From Albula goreensis (lineage: Eukaryota; Chordata; Actinopteri; Albuliformes; Albulidae), in assembly GCA_022829145.1 (NCBI GenBank), contig CM040741.1, forward strand, positions 58,428,547-58,492,546: a DNA stretch of 64,000 nucleotides, read 5' to 3'. Below the pieces are notes generated by a model, which ran no database searches, was not told the origin of the DNA, and saw nothing but the letters and a program-made list of their open reading frames with translations. Positions 25,843 through 35,995 of the stretch are shown here, piece after piece. Position 1 is the first letter of the stretch; every line of letters begins with the position of its first letter. Made by a program: the position numbers and the translations under genes.

Positions 25843-25881
25843 TTTATTATTATTATTAATATTATTTTTATTATTATTATT
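25843..25881. repeat. (TTA/ATT)n microsatellite
   Basis: An imperfect trinucleotide run of TTATTATTATT interrupted by TAATATTATTTTTA. It is simple sequence in intron 2 and carries no coding signal. Confidence 0.85.
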
Positions 25882-25959
25882 TAAAACTAATGTAAGTATG
25901 GATCCTAACACCTACATCTAACTACTGAAACAAAACCACTAATTAACATTAGTGAAACT

Positions 25960-26003
25960 GAAGAAATGAAATATGAAATGAAATAAGAAATGAAAATGAA
26001 ATG
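25960..26003. repeat. (GAAAT)n-like short tandem repeat
   Basis: Variants of GAAATGAAAT/GAAATATGAAAT/GAAATAAGAAAT are repeated over 44 bases. It is a small imperfect pentanucleotide tandem repeat. Confidence 0.8.
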
Positions 26004-26799
26004 CTCTATTGGTATATGGTTGTATGAGTTTGACATTACCTTCCATCATTTAAGGTTAATTAAATTAACTCCATTTGTTTCTTTATGCTTTTTTTCAAGA
26101 TTAATAGTGAATACAGGAATAGTTTTATAGTTTTCCAGTATCAGAATGTGATAATGTGATACAATATGTGCTACAAGTCTTCCTGTTTTCTAGTTGGACT
26201 GCGGGGAAATGTTCTGGCTACCTGCCAATTTTTCAGGTGAGAAGGAAGCAGAAAAGCTATTTCTTGGCCTAGCTGCAAAGCTAAGATAATAATGACTCCT
26301 CCCTCTCGACACATCCCTCTGATCTAATCAGTGGACAGACCTGCCTCAGCTCCAAGCTCTCCTAGGAAAGGCAGTGTCCTGTCTCACTGTAAGCACATTT
26401 GCAATATAATTTTGGAAGTAAGCTGTGTGGTTTCTGACAGGATTTGATACAGAATTTGACCATCCAGTCTTTTCCATCTCACAGAAAATTCTTAGACCTG
26501 ACAGCTACGTAACGTTCACATTGTTTACCCCCACACCACAATGTGCAGAACAAACAAATACATAAATATCAAATACTGAGTGGAGCTTTCTATGTTCCTT
26601 AAGCAGGTTACAGGAGTGTGTCTACTGATAATAGCATCATAATAGCGACATCTGTCTCTGCTATTCTCTGAAATTAAGTGTACAAGAAAACTGAAGCGTT
26701 CAGGTCAGAGGAGAAGTATGACAGACTGCCAATTATTTTCAACAAAAGGGGACAGCTCCAGTATATTGAAACACTGACAGCAGTAAAGGAAAGGCAAAT

Positions 26800-27100
26800 T
26801 ACAAACATATTTTTTCCCCGCTCCGTGTACAGATAATCAAGGGCGTGTTTTAGACCAGCACCGGGCGGACCAGCGGTTTGCTCATTTCTGTCACGTCCTC
26901 TCAGTACACAGCAGCTTGGGCTCACTCTGGAAAGGCTCATGTGACTGCAGACTCACCTGTCTTTCTGCAGCGCTTGATTTTTGGCACCAGTTCAGCTTTT
27001 TGTCTGCCTCCCTGCTCCCCTGCCACCCGCCTTTTCTCTCGCACCGATCACAATCAAACATCCGGAAAAAAAAACGCAAGGAGATAGAGGGGGGAAAAAA
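26800..27100. promoter_or_regulatory. GC-richer, CpG-retaining intronic stretch (low confidence)
   Basis: This segment is richer in G+C than its neighbours and keeps CpGs (CCCCGCTCCG, GGGCGTG, CACCGGGCGGACCAGCGG, CACGTC, GCAGCGC, CCCGCC, TCGCACCGATC, CATCCGG). Overlapping open frames of 69-88 codons exist on both strands but none shows a known family or paired splice sites. It could be an enhancer or an alternative first exon; I see no TATA box or convincing donor to support the latter. Confidence 0.22.
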
Positions 27101-27366
27101 TGAAGCCTCTAAAAATGGGAGAGGATAGATAAAGCATTTACAGCGCATATTTATTACTTCCTTTATTGATGCTTGCGGTCCTTAATGAAATGGACTTTAT
27201 GTCAACTGTATTCTTGTCTTGATTTACACATAAACCATTACAAATGTATGCTCTGCCAATAACCCTCAGTGATAATGACAGGGTACAGTATATGACTGTG
27301 AATTATAACCTGGCCATTTTACCATTCGGGAATACTAGCCGTCATTTTAAATATGCCTTTGTGTTC

Positions 27367-27398
27367 AGAGAGAGAGAGAAAGAGTGAGTGAGAGAGAT
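27367..27398. repeat. (GA)n microsatellite
   Basis: An AGAGAG run with GAAAGAGTGAGTG interruptions over 32 bases. Simple sequence. Confidence 0.85.
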
Positions 27399-28539
27399 GG
27401 GACAGGAAAGACTGGGCAGAGGAAAAAGAACATAAATGAGGGAAAAACAAAATTGAAGCCTGTGAAAGGCCATAGTTAAAGGGCTGTGACTCAGCAGTCA
27501 ATCTGCTACCTATGAATCACACAAGTGTTTCCTGCTAATCCCAATCTCTGGCAATCTACAGCTCTGGCATTTGAAAAGTCCCCAGACAGTAATGAAAACA
27601 AACACTTGATACCTTCGCTGTCAAAGGCAGGGAAAATTAACCATGAACCATGGCAGACTGATCACAGTGTTGGTTTGTGTGTAGCGATAGAATATATCCA
27701 TTGGATGCCAATGAAGCGTAAAAATAATGTGTTCAGCTGAACCACAGTTTCAACAAAGAAACAAACAAATAATTAAAAGCTCATTATTCTTCAACAGACA
27801 CTGGAACTTTCACACTCCCATGATAAATGAAAGTCAGTACGTTGTAACAGAAAGCTTCCGATTATGGGTTTAATGACTGGAAGGGGATGTTTCTGCCTAA
27901 GTCTTTTATTCTGAAGATCAGAATCCATGCTTCACCCTAGCAATTGTACTTGTAATCAAGTGATATTGCTTTTATAGACAAAAACTGATTCTGATATTTT
28001 AAATGATACACATTTTAACTCTAAGCTACACAGTTGGCTATTTCATTAGGGATACTCATCACCATGTCCAGTGTTTCCAGCTCCAAAACACTTCTTTCAA
28101 AAGCATGGCAGGAAAAGACACTTTCAAAAACACTGGAGCAAATGAACTGAATAAATTGTCAAATAAAATAAAATCCACAATTAATTTGGGAGGAGGGGTT
28201 CAGGCACTTGCAAAGTGCTGAAAAGACACTAGATAAAATTAGGATTGCATTATTATTATACTTGGACAATACTATGTGATGGACATGACTGCTGAAATTT
28301 TGATACAGTTCATTTTAAAACACAGAAAGCTCAATAACAATAAGAGCCCCCTTTACTCAAAGACATTGGCATGAGGCACCCTTGGTCCTCTTATGGAACA
28401 ACACAAAAATGAAAAATGAACTGCCTTCACATGCTAAGCATAGCCAGTCAAGCTGGTAGGATCGCAATCAAATTAAATTCAGCATGCTCTTCACTGATGT
28501 AGTTTTAACTTATTTTTCATGTGGGCTGGGAAAATGTCA

Positions 28540-28920
28540 CATTTGCAGTGCCATGTCTCGGCTGTCTGAGGCTTGATGTCATTTGCTCTTGAGTTCCCTG
28601 TCCTAATTAGCACAAGCACCAGGTGTCATTAGTCCCAATGATACGGAGGAGTGGGAAACTTGTCCCGATTGCTTGTTGAATTATCAATTACTCTTTATTG
28701 TCAGCATTTGATTAGCTTCTTATCAAAGGCTTGCAATTTTCAATGACAGGCAATTAAGTATAATGGAACACAGGCACTTCTCATTGTGAATGTCAGGCAG
28801 TATGGCCCTGCATGATCAAGGGACGTGAGAGCGTTAATTGCCCCCATTTTAAGTGCTTGATCCAGCTGTGAACGTGTGGAAATCTGCATTTCCGCCACAT
28901 CAAATGCAGAGCCTAGATTT
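28540..28920. promoter_or_regulatory. Homeobox-motif-rich stretch, candidate conserved element (low confidence)
   Basis: The stretch contains clustered homeodomain-type cores (CTAATTAGC near 28603, ATCAATTACT near 28683, TGATTAGC, CAATTAAG, GTTAATTG) mixed with retained CpGs (CATGTCTCGGC, GATACGGAGG, GTCCCGATTG, GGGACGTG, GAGCGTTAATTG, GAACGTGTGG, TTCCGCC). This mixture of AT cores and CpG is typical of vertebrate developmental enhancers. No comparison could be run, so this remains a guess. Confidence 0.28.
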
Positions 28921-29560
28921 AGAACAAAAAAAATCATTCATCGACACTTACAAAGATGAAAGCACACTACAGCTACCACCCTTACATGACATAAAGTAAG
29001 CCAATTTTCACAACCAAATTTGCTTTGGTTTTTAAAGTCAAAGAAAGCAAACCAGTTTCTTCTAAATGTTTCATCCCCCTGCAGCAGCGTATACAATATA
29101 GACTGTCTGTAGAGTGGGGGTCTCAAATGCCCAAAGTATACCAAGATTTTGTATGCACTACCAATGTATACTGAATCTCCCTCTCAGGTAACTATGTACT
29201 GATACTAGAAATCAACTGCCTTAAAGGCACTCTAGTTTGGCTCAAATTACACAAACGTGAATGAACAAGCTGCAAGGATGCTATCTTGCTCTAGATCTTA
29301 CTTAATACTCAATTAATTTCATTTGATTATTGACAGAGATACACGTGTCACCCATCTAATATCATACAGCTTTATCCTACGAATGTAATTATGTACTGAC
29401 AATGATGGTCATATGCAGGAGTAGTTATCGCAGAAGTGTTTAAAACTATACATTATTTAAATATTTGGTCTGTATGTCAAATTAGGGAATAGTTTCCAAA
29501 GAGTATGGTGACCATGTGGAGTACACAGGTGTAAGGAGAAAATAAGAGAAGCTCAAAGGT

Positions 29561-29736
29561 GTTCAGAGGAAACCTACACTGGCTGAGTGAATGACAGCAT
29601 CAATCATGTTCAGAGAGTTGTGGATCTTACAACAAGAATCTAAAGGATTGGTCTGAAGATTCTCATCAAGGCTACCCTGTTCCAGTGCCTGTGAGGGTCT
29701 CTCTCAGTGCAGTAAGTCAAAATGTGAAAATGTAGG
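29561..29736 (+). repeat. Interspersed repeat, copy B
   Basis: The second copy of the element at 25297-25478, same orientation. It shares TTCAGAGGAAACCT at the left and TCAAAATGTGAAAATGTAGG at the right, with the CCTGTTCCAGTG core between. The two copies are similarly diverged, so neither is a recent insertion or a very recent segmental copy. Confidence 0.65.
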
Positions 29737-30149
29737 AGACGGGTGCAAGTATAATGAGGGAGAATTATATCAAATTGGAATTCAAAATATAAAGTGAAAG
29801 AGATGTGAATATTAAGTGAGTTGCTCCCTCACTTCTGTCAAATGTCACATTTATTTATGTCTGTGTGAAACGTTAACCCTGCCATTTCTCTAAATTATGT
29901 TATTTCAGAGTGCGTTTTCATAGCTTTAGCTTATGCAGGAAAGCGGTTCACAAGCATGGAAAGAAACTCTGCTGGAAATGATTTACATTTTCTGCTGCAT
30001 ATGAAATTCAATTTAAATGAATAAAACAGTCATCTTTACAATCCCTCTCTCCCTCAAATGTAGAGGTAACTAGCGGGAAAAAAATTAGCTCAATGTCCCA
30101 AAAACTGTCAGGCAGCCAAGTGTCACTGTATGTAAATCCCTTTAGATGG

Positions 30150-30390
30150 CCTTCCCCCAGAACAGATTTCCATTACTCTGATAGGGCTTGGTTTCCAAGG
30201 CCGCACACTAAGGGAAGTCGAGGCTGACCTTTTCACCTGGGCGCTCTTGATGTTCCAAGCTCACCGAGGTCACTGATCAGCCACACTTTCCCCCGGCGAC
30301 CTTCTTCAGCAAACACGGGGACTGACCTTTTAGCTTGAGCAATTTGCGTCCGTGCTGTTTCTGCCTCCCTGCATTACGTTACGGCTAACT
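30150..30390. promoter_or_regulatory. CpG-dense intronic stretch, candidate element (low confidence)
   Basis: Within about 240 bases there are about ten CpGs (GGCCGCAC, AGTCGAGG, GGGCGCTC, CACCGAGG, CCCCCGGCGACC, ACACGGGG, TTGCGTCCGTG, TTACGTTACGGC), against a background that is CpG-poor. The remainder reads as mixed-complexity unique sequence with no open frame of note. It is a reasonable candidate for a conserved regulatory element. Confidence 0.25.
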
Positions 30391-31118
30391 GAAGAGAGGA
30401 GATAACCATTTTGCAAGCAGGCAAAAAACACCTTTCATTTGGAACAGGCACTGCTGCCTCTTCTTTGGATTTTTTTACACTCACTGTAAAAAACCAACTT
30501 AATGAGGTGAGAAATATACACTATTTGAGAAAAATGTGCTTACAATAAGCAAACTTATCTATTAATGGTATGAGAATTATTTACAAGATGGGATGTCTAC
30601 AAATAAGGAATAATGAATATTGAATTATAAAAAAGTATGTGGTACCATTGGGTCCATTAAGCTCACCATACTGTATGGGATCTTCAAAATAAAAGACAAA
30701 TCATTCTTAACCCCATAACACTAGATCACCCCTCTCAGACTATGGTCACTATCTAAATGAAAACATTTAGAAGGATTTCTTCCACATGGACTTTTACACT
30801 TATGCATCATGATATGCTCTGAAGAGGTACGGTAAGTAAACAAATTAGACTACACGTCAAACACTCAGGAATGACACAATGGATTTCCACTCTTTTGTCT
30901 GTCTAAAAGGTTAGACTTTAGATGCCCTTTGTAACTGTACACATAGGAGTGTATCTGATAGAAAGTCACTGTGGGTAAGTAAGGCCAGAGCTCCCCACAA
31001 ACAGCCTCAGTAATGTGACTTCACCAGCCAGGGCAGCCAAAACTGGGGCAATCCTCCTCAGACGGGGAGGGCAAGAGGCAGATTAACAACACTCTCCTGC
31101 AGACAACACAGTGGCCCC

Positions 31119-31162
31119 GGGGGGGATGGAGGCAGAGGGAGGGAGGGAGAGGAGGAGATGGG
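31119..31162 (+). repeat. G-rich purine tract
   Basis: A G7 run is followed by GGA/GAGG and GGGAGGGAGGGA units and a final GGG. At least five G3+ tracts occur, but two of the loops are over 10 bases, so a strict G-quadruplex pattern is met only loosely. Confidence 0.6.
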
Positions 31163-31864
31163 AAACCTTTAGGCCTCATCATTTTCAACGCACTGGCCAG
31201 GGAAACTAGACAGGTATCCTAGAAAACAATGCATTTTTCATTTAAGACCATGCAAAGCTATAGGATTGTAGTTGCAATCAACGTCAGTGTACCAGAATAG
31301 AATAAAGTGTAGTTTTCAACTTTCAATCAAGTAGTATAATAGCAAGTAGTAGCAAGTAGCATAATTTGAAATCAGACTGATGGACACTGTGCTGCAAGAG
31401 GTTATTTCAATAGCAGAACAATGAATTGGCATCCTGTAAACACAATGGGCATAAAAGACATCCAGGCCCCTTCTTTGTACCTCTGCATTTACAAACAGGT
31501 ATACAAGTCTGCATTTTTACATTTTTATCGGTAAAACTGTTAACCGTAAAACTTAAATCCATCTCTTCTATTGAGACCATTAGAATTATAGGTATCCTTG
31601 CAAAAGTAATAAAATGAAACTCATTAAATATGTTTTCTGACATGTCCAGCAGCTGAATTTTTTTTACACAAATCTGGCCCATGACTGAGCTGGTCAGCAG
31701 GACTTGAAACCCTAAGTTTAAAAGAGCACCCTACATCCACACTGTTACACAGACAGACAAAGTTCTTTTTTGTAATCCCTTTTGGCAGCGTTTCCAGTGG
31801 CTGGGGTGTTTTTTTTCCCCCCAGCGTCTGGGACTGGGCAGATGTCCAGAGGAGTGTCTACACA

Positions 31865-31899
31865 AAGGAGAGGGGGGGATTCCAACCCCCCCTTTCCTT
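31865..31899. repeat. Near-perfect hairpin: A/G-rich stem, 7-base loop
   Basis: Bases 31865-31878 (AAGGAGAGGGGGGG) pair with 31886-31899 (CCCCCCCTTTCCTT) to give a 14-bp stem with a single G-T wobble, closed by a 7-base loop ATTCCAA. The stem has seven consecutive G-C pairs. No flanking pairing that would extend it to a microRNA-length precursor was seen. It sits at the edge of a polypyrimidine block. Confidence 0.8.
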
Positions 31900-31974
31900 A
31901 ACTATGTTTCCCTCCAAAAAAACAAGTGATTGATATGATCCTCACACAGTTCCCCTGGCTTTGAAACAACACTG

Positions 31975-32057
31975 CCCCCCTCTCCTCTTTCTCTCCAAAA
32001 ACCCCTGTGCCCCCCTTCCTCTGCCTCTCCCCCTTTATTTCTCCCTTTCCCTTTCTG
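31975..32057. repeat. Polypyrimidine tract (polypurine on the ash1l transcript)
   Basis: C and T dominate for about 80 bases with short interruptions (CCAAAAACCCCTGTG). On the minus strand, which is the sense strand of ash1l, this reads as GGGAAAGGGAG-type polypurine. Minus-strand open frames rich in Gly, Arg and Glu across it are composition artefacts. Confidence 0.75.
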
Positions 32058-32334
32058 CCGAGGACCACCCCACCCTGTGGGAACCAAACCTCGGGGACCC
32101 TCTTGAGTTCCACTGAGCGCCAGGCTCTTCTCTGATCTCTCTCAGCTTTGTGTGACTGACTGACAGGCCCAGAGCAAACAAACAAAATGAATACTAACAC
32201 GTCTCTGTGTCCACTCCCTGACAAGGAGCACTTAAGAGGGGATCAGGGATGGGGGGTGGAGGGGCTACAGAAAGACAAAACGAGGGGGTAAGAGAAAAGG
32301 GCAAATCTGTGCCTGATCCTCACTCTACTTTCAC

Positions 32335-32421
32335 TCAAACTTGCCCACGCAAATGCACACTCACACCCATGTGCACACAGACTCACTCTCAGGCACATAC
32401 ACAATCTTTCTCTCTATCTCC

Positions 32422-32462
<41 letters not shown>

Positions 32463-32575
32463 GTACTGAAATGCTCACAACCTCACACACAGTAAAAATG
32501 CACACACAAATACTCACATGCACACACCTTCAGCATGCCCATACACACTCTCTAACACTCATACACACCCAACAC
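32335..32575. repeat. CA-rich region with (AC)18 microsatellite
   Basis: A pure (AC)18 tract lies at 32426-32461, embedded in about 240 bases of CACACT/CTCACA-type cryptic repeat. A plus-strand open frame rich in His and Thr spans it and is an artefact of the repeat. Confidence 0.9.
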
Positions 32576-34989
32576 ATATACTATTCTTACCAGTTCCCCT
32601 GGGAATAAAGACGCCCATTCATTCCAGAGACTAGGGAGTGGGGACGGGAGGGGGCCGTACTACATAAGGTGTGGCTGGACTGATGTTCCACTTTACTTCA
32701 AGGCCTATGTAAAAGCACTCTGTCTCTCTCACTCTGTCTGTCTGCCTGAGAGTGAGTGCATCCACACAGACCTCAGACAGGATGGCCCCTTTTTACAAGG
32801 GACAGAAGTCACAGTCCTGCAGTCTCCCCTAAAATGGCTACACTGACTTTCACAACTCCATTTAGGAGCTGGATCTTTGCATGAATCAAAATAAGCTCTG
32901 TCACTGGCATTTGTGGTCTGGCATTTACAACGCCAGGGGCATTGTCTCTCCAAGTTCCCAAAAGATGTATTAACTTCCCTTCTACTCTCAGTAACAGTGG
33001 AAAAAAACACTATAAACAAGCAAGCCAAAAAACATAACAGACACAGCTAATGTGTATAAGATTATATCTTGGCATAAAAAATAACAGGACAGAACTGTTT
33101 TATAACCAGCCAAAATGAAAGGCAAAAAGGTGTGTACTTTATTACCGAAGGTGTAATTACTTGGGTTGCCACTGTTAACACTCATTTGAAAGGTGGTTTA
33201 CGCATTTGAACAGTATTTATATTGCTAAATGGAAAAACAGAGATATGAAAAGTCTCATCTGTAGGAGGAGCACTGGGGAGCAGTTTTGTGCTATAGGTGA
33301 TTTCGAATGGTTACAATTGTACATGACGTTACAGATGCCAATATTGGGTGGTTAAGTGCATTCTCTCACAATGATTACATTTCAAAAGGAATAATCAGAA
33401 GCCTCTAGGACATAATGATCGCATTAGCATTACTACAACAGTCTCAGATTCGACCACTGCTTTATGCACATTCACCCTATGCATTTTCACCATAAATGGC
33501 CTTCATTACGCTCTACAGCAATTACAACCTTGAATGTACCTTTTTGTTCAACATGTTTAGTGGTCTGACACAGCTGCTAGGACCGAGACTTAAGAATCAT
33601 CTCTCAATAGAGAGCAGCTGTCATATGGGGAACCAAAAGGAATACACACAAAGTCAAAGCATGGGACCTGATACTTACTAATGCAAGACACTGAGGTTAT
33701 AAGTTTCAAAAATGAAAAAGAAGCAGGTATGCTTGAATTGATTTGGATTAATATTGAGTCATTTCCAAAATAATGTTTTCAAATTATATTACCCCACAAT
33801 ACTAAAACTGGTCTTGTGCATATACTAAAAGGACATTTCATACATTAATTACAATTTCTTGTTTACGGAGAATCCTGGAAGATATAAAGATTATTTTTTA
33901 AGGAACACATATATGAGACATTTGGAAGTGGAAAGGATGCCAGGTCTGAAAGAGTCAAGGCTATTTTGGAATTGCCTCAGGCGCTGCAATTTTGGACAGG
34001 AAAGAAAAAACACAATAAATTTTTTTTTCAAAAAAAGCACCCATCCCCACAAGCCATCATTTCTGGCCAATTAAAGGTCTGATTGCAGCAGTATTGCAGG
34101 AAGCAATTTATGGCCAACATGTTTTTACATCCTTGAGAAATTATTCTCTTTGGCTTTAAAAATTGTCCACAATACAGTTATCATAAGAGAAAATGCTCTC
34201 ACTGAAAACAAGGACATGTGTTATAAACAGAAATATCACCCACCAACTGGACAAAGATTGCTAATTTCAATTGAAACATCAGTTCTGTTACAAAATACCT
34301 GTGGTGTGAAAGGGTAGCTCTTATGGAAAATTGTCTCACTGATAGAGGCTAATTTTCTATGGTTGGCCTGGTTTCAGTGGGTTGTAGAGAAGGGCATTTC
34401 AGATCCTTCCACTGTACTTTTTCTCTATTGCTCCTGCGCTCCAGGCAAACCATTATGATGATGTGCAATCGTCAGCACTCATCTCACCAAACAACTGTGT
34501 GTTTTTAAGTTGGCAACAGTTCCAGTTTCCCACGAACAGCCGAACGACCTACCCGCATGATGCAAGCCTCTGCTGCAGCTGAATGAGCTCACAGCACAAT
34601 AGAATCACAGTCAGGAGGGTCAGAAAAGATGACGCAGGGCGCTAATAAACATGTCAAAAATGACAATGGCATTGGAGCTCAAAGAAAGCAGAGACCCATT
34701 TAGTGCTTAAGAAGAATACTTGTTTGCACAGGTTTGTGGCTGCACATCTGTATGAGAATTGTGTTGCTAGCGCTGTGTAGCATCACACTGCCCCAGCACA
34801 TCTATGCTGGTTATACTATTACAGTTTTCAGGCTTCCTCTCAAACCCTTATATACTCAATGCCTTCTCAAGGACATTTAAGGACAGACTTATGGTTTTCA
34901 AAAATTAGGCTATTGTTTTATTTCTGCAATACTCACATGCGTAAGAAATTTGGCTGCATTTGCCTACTATGGAATTGTGGGACATATTC

Positions 34990-35495
34990 TTCCTGAGACA
35001 CATTACTTCCAAAACACTTTGTGTCACAAACTTGTGAAAGCTCCTGGCAGCAAATCCCAGCAGTCAATTATGTTTAGCAGCACGCTTTATGTGCAAGATA
35101 CTAAGCTACTCAATTTGTTGGCAATAGCCACACATTGACATTGCTAAGCATGGTCCATCCATACACCAAGCTAGATAGTTAGCACGAAAGGTTGATAAAA
35201 GCAAGAATTAATTTATGTTTTTGTATTTTGATATATTTTATGATACAAATGCTTTCTGAGACAAATTACTTCTAACATATTTTGTGTCACAAACTTGTGA
35301 AAGCTCTTGGCAGAGAATTCCAGCCACCAATTACTTTTGGCAGCAAGCTTTCACAGCAAGCTAGCCAATTTGTTGGCAATAGCATTACACTGCCACTGGC
35401 TGGACATGATGTGAGCATACATCAATCTAGCTAGCAAGGAAGACATATGAAAACAACAATTACTTTCATGTTTTGGAATGAGATTTTTGTTAGTA
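34990..35495. repeat. Diverged tandem duplication of about 250 bases
   Basis: A left copy at about 34990-35240 and a right copy at about 35252-35495 share collinear landmarks: TTCTGAGACA(A/C)ATTACTTC, TTTGTGTCACAAACTTGTGAAAGCTC, TGGCAG, CAATTTGTTGGCAATAGC, AGCATAC/ATACACCA-like and AATTA(A/C)TTTCATG-like. The central 26 bases from TTTGTGTC onward are identical. The copies are head to tail with almost no spacer. No protein is encoded. This could be a local segmental duplication or two adjacent copies of an unknown repeat. Confidence 0.8.
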
Positions 35496-35980
35496 TACTC
35501 ATTCAGTATACTAACATTTGGTCTCCATCCAAATATATCCAATCAAACACTTTCTTTTCACACTAAGGCAAGTCTTCAGTGTGTCCACATTGCCAGGGGC
35601 AAACCTAAGGAAGTTTACTTTTGTATATCATGTTGATTGCTCATAACATAATATTTCTTTTAATCCATCCAATTCACATACTGATCATTAGATACATGTT
35701 GGTCCTTTTTGGCCAAACAGTACTCTTCATCCCTTAAAAAGAACTAAAAGCATCACTTTAAAAAGGGGTAACATCAATGCTTAAAAAGTATTAAAAACGT
35801 AAACCAAGCAAACACACCGATTTCTGGATATCTGGACTCTGAATATCTTTTCCCAGGGATAAACCATGCATTTAGCATGTTACCTCGGTGGTTATAATTA
35901 GCGCATGAGAAATCACAGTCAATATTACAAAGTCAATAAAACTGAAATGGCCAGGCATGGATATAATGTGTTTTACAAGT

Positions 35981-35995
35981 AAAAAAAAAAAAAAA
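35981..35995. repeat. Poly-A run (A15)
   Basis: An isolated A15 homopolymer followed by GAGGG. No recognisable retroposon body lies next to it on either side. Confidence 0.8.

Noticed and set aside
31898-32224. 108-codon minus-strand Gly/Arg/Glu-rich frame
   Set aside because: Read across a polypurine tract; composition explains the residues, and no splice sites or homologues are apparent.
32249-32608. 119-codon plus-strand frame rich in His and Thr
   Set aside because: Produced by the (AC)n region; not a histidine-rich protein gene.
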